A DNA stretch of 27,013 nt from Candidatus Wallbacteria bacterium (GTDB taxonomy: Bacteria; Muiribacteriota; UBA6191; JACPRK01): NCBI GenBank assembly GCA_016199905.1, contig JACQFU010000598.1, forward strand, positions 1-27,013. Direction: 5' to 3'. This document shows positions 1-7,069 of this stretch, piece after piece; the stretch's first letter is position 1; every line of letters begins with the position of its first letter. The notes beneath the pieces are model-generated. The model did no database searches and was not told the origin of the DNA. It saw nothing but the letters and a program-made list of their open reading frames with translations. Made by a program: the position numbers and the translations under genes.

Positions 1-474
1 GGCCTCATGGTGTTGCGAGCCGCCGAACTGGCGCGGGCCGGCAAGTCGGTCGACGAGATCGAGCAGCACCTGGCCAAGCTGCGCCAGGGCAGCAACATCA
101 TCTTCACCGTAGACACTCTGGAGTACCTCCACAAGGGCGGCCGCATCAACTGGGCTGCAGCGTTCCTGGGAAACCTCCTCCAGTTCAAGCCGATCCTCAC
201 CTTCCAGAACGGAAAGATCGTCACGAAGGCCAAGGTGCGCGGTCGCGAAGCGCTGCTGCCGAAGGTCCTGGAGCTTCTCGACGAGGGCGTGCCCAAGAAC
301 TGTCCCGTAAGGTTTTGCGTCGTGCACTCGCGACGGCCTGAGATGCTGGGCGTGCTGACACCGATCTTGAAGCAACGTTTTCAGGTCTCGAGCATCGAAT
401 CGCAATCGATCGGCGCTGTAATCGGCGCGCACATCGGGCCGGGCGCCTGGGGTGTCGCCTGGCAAACGGAGTGA
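1..474 (+). CDS. DegV family protein, C-terminal part
   Basis: The reading frame is open from the first base of the window, so this is the 3' part of a longer gene; the methionine at base 7 is probably internal. The 158 visible residues match the C-terminal domain of DegV proteins, including the family signature DTLEYLHKGGRI followed by a conserved region running to LKPI-like FKPILTF, and the final GAVIGAHIGPGAWGVAW segment that contributes to the ligand site. DegV (FakB) proteins bind a fatty acid and, in Firmicutes, present it to the kinase FakA for phosphorylation and entry into phospholipid synthesis. No FakA-like gene is visible here, so use of that pathway is an inference from family membership. 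The gene ends 138 bases before the HtrA gene on the same strand; I see no clear terminator between them. Confidence 0.88.
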   Translation, partial: GLMVLRAAELARAGKSVDEIEQHLAKLRQGSNIIFTVDTLEYLHKGGRINWAAAFLGNLLQFKPILTFQNGKIVTKAKVRGREALLPKVLELLDEGVPKNCPVRFCVVHSRRPEMLGVLTPILKQRFQVSSIESQSIGAVIGAHIGPGAWGVAWQTE

Positions 475-612
475 TCTCTGGTCCGTAGCGGTAACTAGAT
501 TGTGAAGATCCGATAGGTACTGTCGACACGCCGAGACCGGCGGACCCTGGCGACTCCAGGCCAAGAGAGTGCAGGTTCCGCCACGGCGGTCCAGAAACAC
601 GTGAGGTGACCG

Positions 613-2019
613 ATGCGTATTCGCGAGCTTCTTCGTACGGCCGTGCCCGTGGTGGCTTCCCTCTATCTCGGCGGAGCCGCCCTGGCCTCAGGCGATTTCT
701 TCTCCAGCAACGTCATCGCCGACGTGGCCGAGAAACAGGGCAAGACGGTGGTCAACATCGTGGCGCAGTCGAGGGGCAAATCCGTGGGCGTGCCCTTCTA
801 CGATCCCTATCTCGACCGGCTTTTCCAGTTCCAGCAGAACATCATCCCTCCTCGACGCGGCGAGGGCAGCGGCGTCCTGATCGACGCCAAGGGTCTGGTG
901 CTCACCAACGAGCACGTTGTCGAGGGGGCCGAGCAGTTGAAGGTGACCCTCGCCGATGGGACGGCCTACGCGGCGAAAGTGAAAGGCGTCGGCCATGAGA
1001 ATGACCTGGCCATCCTCGAGATCTCCGACCCCGACTTCAAGGCGCCGCTTCCGGAAGAGAATATCGCCAAACTGGGAGACTCCAACAAGTTGCGAGTAGG
1101 AGAGTGGGTCATCGCCATCGGCAGTCCGTTCAGCCTGCAGCGGACGGTTACGGCCGGCATCGTCAGCGCCCTGGGTCGCGAGCTGCACATCGACGCGGAT
1201 CGCCAATACAACAACCTGATCCAGACCGACGCCAGCATCAACCCGGGCAACAGCGGCGGCCCCCTTTTCAACATCAATGGCGAGGTCATCGGGATCAACA
1301 CCGCGATCAACCCGATGGGCCAAGGCCTGGGGTTCGCAATCCCGATCAACCTGGCCAAGAAGATCAGCCAGGACATCGTCTCCTACGGCAAGGTCCAGCG
1401 ATCCTGGCTCGGGGCGGAGGTGCAACCGATGAGCCAGCTGCTGGCGAGAAGACTCGGGCTGGATAGACCGGGTGGCGCGGTCATCACGCGCATCGTGGCC
1501 GGCAGCCCGGCCGAAAAGGCGGGTCTCAAACCGCGTGACGTCGTTCTGAAGTTCGAAGACACGCGCGTCAGCACGCCCTCTCAGCTCGTGGAGATGGTTC
1601 AAGCGACTGCGGGCGACACTCGCGTCACACTGACAGTCCAGCGAGACGGCAAAGAACTGTCCGTCCCCGTCACGGTTGGCAAGATGAATCGGGAAGGCGC
1701 CACTCGCCCGAGCTCCGAGGAGAAAGAGACCGCCGACAGCAAGGGCTTCGGGATCGTTCTGAAAGTCCTCGGAAGCTCCGATCGGCAGAGGCTCAACATC
1801 CCCGAGGAGGTGTCGGGCCTGCTGGTGAGTCAGGTCGCCGATGGCTCTCGGGCCGCCCGACTGGGCGTCCAGACCGGAGATGTGATCTACGAGATCAATG
1901 GCACCAAGGTGACCTCGCTGGCGGTGTTCGACAAGGTGCGCGGGGCATTGAAGGACGATGACGGCATCGTGCTCGGAATCTACCGCGGAGGTTACTGGCT
2001 CTACGTGAGCGAACGGTGA
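613..2019 (+). CDS. HtrA/Deg-type periplasmic serine protease with two PDZ domains
   Basis: A 468-residue trypsin-like protease of the DegP/DegQ/HtrA family (MEROPS S1C), which degrades or refolds damaged envelope proteins. Residues 1-26 form a signal peptide ending near ALAS. The protease domain covers about 35-255 and the catalytic triad can be read directly: His101 in LTNEHVVEG, Asp131 in ENDLAIL and Ser214 in GNSGGP. A first PDZ domain follows at about 263-356 (GGAVITRIVAGSPAEKAGL) and a second at about 377-463 (GLLVSQVADGSRAARLGV). The length and two-PDZ layout are those of DegP rather than DegS. ATG at 613 is preceded by a GAGGTG ribosome-binding sequence. I leave the symbol blank because DegP and DegQ cannot be separated from sequence alone. 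It faces the HU gene convergently, with a stem-loop between them. Confidence 0.95.
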   Translation: MRIRELLRTAVPVVASLYLGGAALASGDFFSSNVIADVAEKQGKTVVNIVAQSRGKSVGVPFYDPYLDRLFQFQQNIIPPRRGEGSGVLIDAKGLVLTNEHVVEGAEQLKVTLADGTAYAAKVKGVGHENDLAILEISDPDFKAPLPEENIAKLGDSNKLRVGEWVIAIGSPFSLQRTVTAGIVSALGRELHIDADRQYNNLIQTDASINPGNSGGPLFNINGEVIGINTAINPMGQGLGFAIPINLAKKISQDIVSYGKVQRSWLGAEVQPMSQLLARRLGLDRPGGAVITRIVAGSPAEKAGLKPRDVVLKFEDTRVSTPSQLVEMVQATAGDTRVTLTVQRDGKELSVPVTVGKMNREGATRPSSEEKETADSKGFGIVLKVLGSSDRQRLNIPEEVSGLLVSQVADGSRAARLGVQTGDVIYEINGTKVTSLAVFDKVRGALKDDDGIVLGIYRGGYWLYVSER

Positions 2020-2038
2020 AAACCGCCGGCTGAGCTTC

Positions 2039-2076
2039 CCCGGACCCTGGCGAGGTAGCCCCTGCCAGGGTCCGGG
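2039..2076. terminator. 13-bp stem-loop between convergent htrA-like and HU genes
   Basis: A perfect inverted repeat has arms at 2039-2051 and 2064-2076 with a 12-base loop, lying in the 73-base gap between the two stop codons. Its position suggests a shared transcription end for both strands. Neither side has a run of T, so it is not a classical intrinsic terminator. Confidence 0.55.
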
Positions 2077-2092
2077 CCAGCGACACGACAGG

Positions 2093-2365
2093 TCAGTCGC
2101 AGACTTCTTTGAGTTCCTTGCCCGGAGTGAAGCGAGGGACGTTGTGCTCCGGGATCTGCAGCTTCGCGCCGGTCTTGGGGTTGACGCCGCCGCGGGCGGC
2201 TCGCTTGCGCACCTCCCAGGTGCCGAATCCGACCAGCGAGACGCGGTCCTTCTTGCCGAGCGCCGCCTTGATGGCGTCGGTGAAAGCGTCCACGACATTC
2301 TGGGCTTCCTTGGTGCTGAGGCCGGCGTCGTGTGCGACGCACTGGACCAGTTCTGCCTTGTTCAA
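2093..2365 (-). CDS. HU family DNA-binding protein
   Basis: This encodes the small nucleoid protein HU, a dimer that bends and compacts DNA. The frame is open up to a GTG at 2383, but the better start is TTG at 2365. It sits 5 bases after a perfect AAGGAGG, and it makes the protein start MNKAELVQ and measure exactly 90 residues, the standard HU length. Family features are clear: an N-terminal helical pair (AELVQCV...KEAQNVVDAF), the LVGFGTWEVRKRAAR segment and the arm sequence GVNPKTGAKLQIP, followed by PRFTPGKELKE, which contains the conserved F-x-PGK element. The arm has no obvious IHF-specific changes, so I call HU. A promoter with a perfect -35 box lies upstream. The gene is alone on its strand between two plus-strand genes. 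Confidence 0.94.
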   Translation of the reverse strand: MNKAELVQCVAHDAGLSTKEAQNVVDAFTDAIKAALGKKDRVSLVGFGTWEVRKRAARGGVNPKTGAKLQIPEHNVPRFTPGKELKEVCD

Positions 2366-2370
2366 GAGAT

Positions 2371-2377
2371 CCTCCTT
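2371..2377 (-). promoter_or_regulatory. Ribosome-binding site that fixes the TTG start of HU
   Basis: On the minus strand the bases read AAGGAGG and end 5 bases before TTG at 2365. The upstream GTG at 2383 has no comparable site and would place this sequence inside the coding region, so the TTG start is preferred. Confidence 0.75.
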
Positions 2378-2401
2378 GTTCACGGTGGGCGACCGGATAA
2401 A

Positions 2402-2430
2402 TATTTACCATTTACGGCACATGTTGTCAA
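2402..2430 (-). promoter_or_regulatory. Sigma-70-type promoter for the HU gene
   Basis: Read on the minus strand, a perfect TTGACA -35 box at 2430-2425 is followed after 17 bases by TAAATA at 2407-2402, in an AT-rich stretch unlike the surrounding GC-rich DNA. The predicted transcript would start a few bases further on, leaving a leader of roughly 30 bases before the TTG start. The -10 box is weak (3 of 6 consensus bases) while the -35 box and spacing are ideal. Confidence 0.65.
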
Positions 2431-2506
2431 AGGTGCCTCGAAGAGTCTTGTGGAATCCGGGTCCGGATTCCTCTAAGATAAGCGATTGGAGGCAAGCGAG
2501 GTAGCG

Positions 2507-3160
2507 ATGCTGGCAGTCTGTTCGGGTAGCCCCGTGGAGACCAAAGTCGTCTCCATTACTTTGATGAGTCCGCTCCAGATCAAGAACAAGCTGGTCGTGG
2601 AGGCAGCTAACGGCTGGGAGTTGAACTCCATCGGCAGCAACTACGCATTCTTGCAGCGGATGCCTGGCGCGCCATTCGCCGACGTGGCCTACTACGTGGA
2701 ATCGATCACTCTGAGTCTTCCCCACCAGATCAAGTCGGCGCTTTGCAGCTTCGGAGCAGATGGATGGGCTGTCGGAGGAGTAGGCTCTAATTTTGCCTTC
2801 TACAAACGTGGCCGCAACCAGCCCTTGGTGGCTCGCGAGTACGACATGGAATCCGTGACGCTGCGCGGCATTCGCAGCATCAAGCGGTTGCTGGAGAAAC
2901 GCTCCGATACGGGCTGGGCATTGTGCGCGATGGGCCGTAACTTCGCCTTCTTCGAGCGCGTTCGCGACAAGGACGGCAAGCCGATCGAGTGGGAGCACAA
3001 GAGCGTAGCTTCCAAGCTCGTCTCCATCACGTTGAAAACTCCCCAGCAGTTGCAAGAGGCGCTGGAGCGCGAGGGCGCGGAGGGGTGGCACATCTGCGGG
3101 ATCGGCGCCAGCTACATGTTCTTGCGCAAAGTGCGCGAGTCGGGCGGCACCCAGAGCTGA
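2507..3160 (+). CDS. Protein of four tandem DUF4177-like repeats
   Basis: A 217-residue protein with no signal peptide or membrane segment, built almost entirely from four degenerate repeats at about 13-51, 62-101, 112-151 and 166-208. Each repeat reads roughly V-x-S-[IV]-T-L, then a helix containing [QS]-[IL]-[KQ], then G-W-x-[LVI], then [IMV]-G-x-[NS]-[FY]-x-F. Single copies of this pattern (strand, helix, D/E-GWEL-type turn, hydrophobic strand) occur in small DUF4177-type proteins, usually about 60 residues long with no known function, and I assign the relationship by pattern only. ATG at 2507 is preceded by GCGAGG at 6 bases; the frame stays open to a TTG at 2486. It starts a plus-strand run with the following genes but is separated from them by 142 bases. 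Function unknown. Confidence 0.82.
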   Translation: MLAVCSGSPVETKVVSITLMSPLQIKNKLVVEAANGWELNSIGSNYAFLQRMPGAPFADVAYYVESITLSLPHQIKSALCSFGADGWAVGGVGSNFAFYKRGRNQPLVAREYDMESVTLRGIRSIKRLLEKRSDTGWALCAMGRNFAFFERVRDKDGKPIEWEHKSVASKLVSITLKTPQQLQEALEREGAEGWHICGIGASYMFLRKVRESGGTQS

Positions 3161-3302
3161 CGCCCCCCCGGGCGCGCGGATGCGCATTCTTGCCCCAGTG
3201 GCACCCAGTGACGGCCGTGGCGCCCCTCGTGGCGTGCCCTGACGCCGGCCGTGATCCGGCTGTCGGGGCACCTTCTCGCCACATGGCGCCAAACCGGCGC
3301 GG

Positions 3303-3965
3303 ATGTTGCTTCGCGTCTCCCTCGTGAAGCTCTCCTGTCCTCAATGCGGGGCCAGCATGGCGGCCGATGCACGCAAGTGCCCGTGCTGCGGGAAGAAGTT
3401 CCTCTCCCCTCGCGTTGCCGCCAAGCGACCGGTGACAACTCTCACGGTGGCCCAGCCGCCCGCCTTTGCCCCCTCGATGGAGGCTGCCGACACTGAAGAA
3501 GGCTCGGGTCGGGAGATGGAGATCGTGGGCTTCTTTCTGTTCCTGATCCTCGTGACCCGCTGTGCATTCGGCATCGCCGCTGCCCACGGCGCCCGTCCTG
3601 CGGCTCGACCTCCTGTCGTCGCCGGCCGCACCGACGCCGGCCAGGGAGCGCTGGCATCGGACCTGGCACCGATCCGCGTCGCCGATTCGGCGCTAGTGGC
3701 TGACGGCCAGTCCATTCGTGTCAGCGGCCTGGTTTCGAACTCCAGCGACCGCAAGTTGTTGAGAGGCGTTCTGTGCACGCGACTTCGCGATGCCAAGGGG
3801 AAGCTGGCGGGAACGATTCTCTGCAACTTGAGCACGCTGGCGCCCGGCAAGAGCGCCGTTTATCAGTCGAGAGGCGAGCTGGACGTGGCCCTGCCGCCGG
3901 GACAGACGCTGGAGTGGAAGACCTCGGTTGTCGAGGCCCAATGGGCGCCAGCCCGAACGCCGTGA
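3303..3965 (+). CDS. Zinc-ribbon, single-pass membrane protein with FxLyD-like domain
   Basis: A 220-residue protein of unknown function. Near the N-terminus CPQCG (Cys12, Cys15) and CPCCG (Cys26, Cys29) form a typical zinc ribbon. A low-complexity stretch follows, then one hydrophobic segment at about 74-95, an alanine/proline-rich linker and a C-terminal domain at about 122-212. That domain resembles FxLyD-type immunoglobulin-like folds (IRVSGLVSNSSDRKLLRG...LAPGKSAVY), which usually lie outside the cytoplasmic membrane. A start at GTG 3324 would give MKLSCPQCG, a common beginning for such proteins, and is a real alternative because neither start has a good ribosome-binding site. The stop overlaps the ATG of the TadE-like gene (TGATG), so the two are probably translated together. 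Confidence 0.8.
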   Translation: MLLRVSLVKLSCPQCGASMAADARKCPCCGKKFLSPRVAAKRPVTTLTVAQPPAFAPSMEAADTEEGSGREMEIVGFFLFLILVTRCAFGIAAAHGARPAARPPVVAGRTDAGQGALASDLAPIRVADSALVADGQSIRVSGLVSNSSDRKLLRGVLCTRLRDAKGKLAGTILCNLSTLAPGKSAVYQSRGELDVALPPGQTLEWKTSVVEAQWAPARTP

Positions 3966-4420
3966 TGGAATTGCGTTCATCAACCAAGAAGCCGCAGGCA
4001 TCGGCGAGAACGCACTGGCTCCTCCGGTCGCCGAGAGGCCGCCGCGCGCAGTCCCTGGCCGAGTTGGTTTTCTTGCTGCCCGTGTTGCTGGTACTCGTGA
4101 CGGCCGTGCTCCATTACGGCCTGCTCTATTACGTCATCCTGGACGTGCACTCGGCCGTCAGCAGCGCGGCAACCTACGCGGCCTATCACCCAACCGACGA
4201 CAGCGGGATCCAGGGCGCCGTACGCAAGAGTCTCTCCCCGGTCATAGCCCAGGGCGACGTGACCGTGGCGCTGTTTTCTTATGGAAGCCGCAAGTTCGGC
4301 AAGCTGCTCACTCTGCGCGTCGACTACGACGTGAGCTTCCTGAGGTCGTTCCCCTTCGGAGCGTTCTTCCCGGCGCCAACCCGCGTTTCGTCGCGGCTCA
4401 CCTTCACTATCTTGTCCTGA
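3965..4420 (+). CDS. TadE-like pilus assembly protein
   Basis: A 151-residue protein with a basic N-terminus (about 1-27) and then RRAQSLAELVFLLPVLLVLV, the characteristic TadE/TadG entry into a single membrane helix at about 31-56. The glutamate at position 33 follows the pseudopilin-like pattern of the family, and the helix is followed by the aligned small-residue face HSAVSSAATYAA. TadE proteins are minor pseudopilins of the Flp/Tad pilus system, inserted in the inner membrane with the C-terminus outside. The open frame extends upstream to 3773, but ATG 3965 overlaps the previous stop and gives the family length. It is 16 bases upstream of the TadG-like gene. No TadA ATPase, TadB/C platform or Flp pilin is in view. 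Confidence 0.82.
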   Translation: MELRSSTKKPQASARTHWLLRSPRGRRAQSLAELVFLLPVLLVLVTAVLHYGLLYYVILDVHSAVSSAATYAAYHPTDDSGIQGAVRKSLSPVIAQGDVTVALFSYGSRKFGKLLTLRVDYDVSFLRSFPFGAFFPAPTRVSSRLTFTILS

Positions 4421-4436
4421 GAAAGCGAGCACTGCG

Positions 4437-5720
4437 ATGTCCCTGAGTTCGACTCGTCCGCGGCGCGGCTCCGGCCGCGACTGTCGGTCCGGTGCCAGCA
4501 CGGTGCTATTTGCCATTTCACTGACGATGATGGTCGCGACGCTTGGGATCGCCATCGACGTGGGCTACTGGTACCACACGAAGTCGATTCTGCAAGCTGC
4601 CGCCGAGAGTGCCGCGCTGGCGGGGGTCGTCGAGCTGCCCAACGCCTCTGCTGCCGCTCAGGATGCCAACAGCCTGGCGACGCTGAACGGGGCCCTGGCG
4701 TCGGAGATATCCGTCTCCCGGGCGCTGCCCATCGGCTCGATGAATCCCAACCGGTACGAGGTCGTCCTGCGGAGGAACTCGGGCACCATTTTTTCCATCG
4801 TTCTGGGTGTGGCTAGCGTGGCCATCTCGGTCCGCTCCGTCGCACAGATTGACGTTTCCACCAACCCGAACCCGAAAGGCGACCTGCCCCCGGTTCTGGC
4901 CAACACGCTCTACAGCGGCCGTGAGTTCGTCGAGGGGACCTCGACGCCCGACGTCGTGAACATGGGCAGCAACAGTGCAGAGATCGAAGGACCGATCCAG
5001 GTGAACGGCTCGTTGAACGTGTCGGGCAACTCAAACGAATTCGAAGGTCCGGTGCGAGCCGGACACGCGATTGGCGGGAACGGCAACTCGAATCAGTTCC
5101 AGCAAGGCTCATTCTCCAACTCCGCGATCGTGGCGCCCCCGGTGGTAGATACGGCCACTCCGCTGGCCGCCGCGAAGGCGGCAGGCACCTACTACGCCTA
5201 TGACGCCAGCAACCATTGGAACCAGTGGGACCCCGCTTCGGGCACGCTGGTCCAGCCGGCGGTTGCGCCCGCAGGAGCTGCGTTCAGCACCAACAAGCTC
5301 GTGTTCAGCGCCAGCAGCGCGTCCCTGTCGGGCATCTTCTACCTCCAGGGGGGCGACATCGTCTTTTCGGGCAACAACGTCTCAGGCAGCGGAAGCTTCG
5401 TGACCGACGGTACCATCACGTTCTCCGGCAACAGCCTGAACTTCTCGGCGTCCTCGGCAGTGGGGTTCGTCAGCCTTTCGAGCGACCCGAAGGCCATCAA
5501 CCTGACCGCCAACACCAGCACGATCCACAGCGCCCTGTTCGCGCCCAATGGCGGCGTCAGCCTCTCGGGAAACTCGACTCAAATAACGGGGGGAATCTAT
5601 GCGAACCACGTGGACGTGCCGAACGGGGCGAACAGCTTTCACCTCAGCTCGGGCGCCTCGAGCGTCGCGCAATTGCCGGTGATGCGAGCTCCGCTGAAGT
5701 ACGTGCATCTGGTGGACTAG
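4437..5720 (+). CDS. TadG-like protein with Gly/Ser/Asn-rich beta-solenoid-like tail
   Basis: A 427-residue exported protein. Residues 18-45 (SGASTVLFAISLTMMVATLGIAIDVG) form the TadG/TadE-type N-terminal membrane helix, and the following YWYHTKSILQAAAESAALAGV is the conserved DUF2134/TadG segment. From about 175 the sequence changes to short repeats rich in Gly, Ser and Asn: NVSGNSNEFEG, GGNGNSNQFQQ, FSGNNVSGSG, FSGNSLNFSAS, VSLSGNSTQITGG. Alternating hydrophobic residues suggest a beta-solenoid or similar surface domain of the kind seen in PilX-like or DUF7305 proteins. Cytoplasm is on the N-terminal side, with the tail outside. It is co-transcribed with the TadE-like gene. Its stop codon shares CTAG (5717-5720) with the stop of the gene on the other strand. 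Confidence 0.8.
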   Translation: MSLSSTRPRRGSGRDCRSGASTVLFAISLTMMVATLGIAIDVGYWYHTKSILQAAAESAALAGVVELPNASAAAQDANSLATLNGALASEISVSRALPIGSMNPNRYEVVLRRNSGTIFSIVLGVASVAISVRSVAQIDVSTNPNPKGDLPPVLANTLYSGREFVEGTSTPDVVNMGSNSAEIEGPIQVNGSLNVSGNSNEFEGPVRAGHAIGGNGNSNQFQQGSFSNSAIVAPPVVDTATPLAAAKAAGTYYAYDASNHWNQWDPASGTLVQPAVAPAGAAFSTNKLVFSASSASLSGIFYLQGGDIVFSGNNVSGSGSFVTDGTITFSGNSLNFSASSAVGFVSLSSDPKAINLTANTSTIHSALFAPNGGVSLSGNSTQITGGIYANHVDVPNGANSFHLSSGASSVAQLPVMRAPLKYVHLVD

Positions 5721-7069
5721 GGCTTCAGCAACACGAGCTTGGGGTCCGGCAGGCCGAAGCCGGGAGCGGCCAGTTCGTCCTCCGCCAACCGGTGTTGGCG
5801 GCGGAACGCGTCGCCCCGGTGCAGGTCGGAGGTCGCGCTCAAGGTCTTCCAGCTGTGAATCCAGTCGGCGTCCTGCAGGAACCGCGGGATGTAGCGCGGC
5901 CGCACGAGGATCTCCTCCTCCATCAGCGCCTTGACCAGAGGAACGGCGTCTATCCCTATCTTCCCGTTGATGAAAACGTAGGGATCGACCAGGCCGAATC
6001 GGACGTGGCTGCGGACGTTGTAGTAGCCCTTCTGATAGATCGCGTCTTTGGTGTAGACTCCGCCGCGGAAGACGCGTTCGCAAACGTAGTAGGCGTCCTC
6101 CTCGTCGAAGCCGTGCTCTGTGACCATTGCGTCGAAGACGTCCCAGAAGCAGGCCCCTCCGACGGCCATGTGGATGCCGACCGTGCGGGCACCGAGGACC
6201 GCAAGCCTGTGGTTGGTGATGGCCCGCGACTCCTCTTCGGCCCAGATGGCGCCACCCTCCTGATCGGCGAGATAGCCAGGTGTTCCGATCTCGAAGATCC
6301 GCAAGGGATGCTGGCGGGCGTTGAAGGTCGTGAGCAGATGAAACCCAACCTCGTGGACCTTGAGGCGCAGCGATTCCTTTCGAGAGTAGAGTATCCCGCG
6401 CCTCAGGCTGATCGACTGCTCTCCGGCCGCGGCGTTGCTGCTGAGGTGGTCCTTGACGCGGATGGAGCAAGGGAACCCGTAGTAGAGTGCCTCGTCCAAC
6501 AAGTCCTTCTGGACGGTCCATTCGAGGGGGTTGTCGCTGACCGGAGGGATACAGCGGTCCTCGGTGTTGCGAGGCGCAGACAGCCAGATGCGAGCGACGT
6601 CCAGCGGCTTAACGTCGGCCAGGTGACCGTGAGCCGGCGTGCCGTAGAGGGCGATCGAGTATCCCATGAACTTCTGCGTGTCCCCGACGGTATTGAGGAG
6701 GAGAAGCTGGGTGTTCAGCTCGTCGATCTTCCGGCGGTACAGTTCCCCCAGTTCGGAGCCGTCCAGGAGCTTGTCGAGCTGCGAAAGCTCGCTGATCGTA
6801 GAAGAGACTTCGAAGGGAATCGGTCTGTACTTGAAATGAGGAGCGTACTTTTTGCCGCGCCGGTACCGCTCCAGGAACTTGGCCTTCTCGACGGCACTGT
6901 TGACCGGGTTGATGTAATAGAGTATCTTGCACTTCCGCGCCAGCCGGTAGAGGGCGCGGTCGACCTTCAAGACTCGGGGGGAGAGCTTGGGATGAAACTC
7001 GATCTCTGGTCGCGACTCCACGGCAAACAGCAATTGTAGCCTTAATTCTGGACGCAGGCAACAGAGCAT
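5717..7069 (-). CDS. DUF1704 / MATCAP-like zinc peptidase
   Basis: A 450-residue member of the DUF1704 family, annotated in bacteria as flavohemoglobin expression-modulating QEGLA-motif proteins and in animals as the tyrosine carboxypeptidase MATCAP. The N-terminal signature is VDRALYRLARKCKILYYINPVNSAVEKAKF written here in part: VDRAL at 36-40 and INPVN at 53-57. The metal site is HEVGFH at 239-244 (H-E-x-x-x-H, ligands His239 and His244, catalytic Glu240). The usual QEGLA is changed to DQEGGA at 269-274, with Glu271 a likely third ligand. The substrate is unknown in bacteria. ATG 7069 overlaps the divergent glycosidase start; TTG 7033 (after AAGG) and GTG 7021 are alternative starts. It overlaps both neighbours, so it has almost no intergenic DNA of its own. 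Confidence 0.83.
   Translation of the reverse strand: MLCCLRPELRLQLLFAVESRPEIEFHPKLSPRVLKVDRALYRLARKCKILYYINPVNSAVEKAKFLERYRRGKKYAPHFKYRPIPFEVSSTISELSQLDKLLDGSELGELYRRKIDELNTQLLLLNTVGDTQKFMGYSIALYGTPAHGHLADVKPLDVARIWLSAPRNTEDRCIPPVSDNPLEWTVQKDLLDEALYYGFPCSIRVKDHLSSNAAAGEQSISLRRGILYSRKESLRLKVHEVGFHLLTTFNARQHPLRIFEIGTPGYLADQEGGAIWAEEESRAITNHRLAVLGARTVGIHMAVGGACFWDVFDAMVTEHGFDEEDAYYVCERVFRGGVYTKDAIYQKGYYNVRSHVRFGLVDPYVFINGKIGIDAVPLVKALMEEEILVRPRYIPRFLQDADWIHSWKTLSATSDLHRGDAFRRQHRLAEDELAAPGFGLPDPKLVLLKP

Noticed and set aside
688..2298. A 536-residue minus-strand frame over the protease and HU genes
   Set aside because: The protease triad and HU signature lie in other frames, so this is a shadow.
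3161..3302. GC-rich 142-base gap before the zinc-ribbon gene
   Set aside because: I looked for a promoter, hairpin or small gene and found only repeated GC-rich motifs without a convincing structure.
5216..7039. A 607-residue plus-strand open frame across the TadG-like and DUF1704 genes
   Set aside because: It covers two genes that have clear family motifs in other frames, and its own product shows low-complexity composition.
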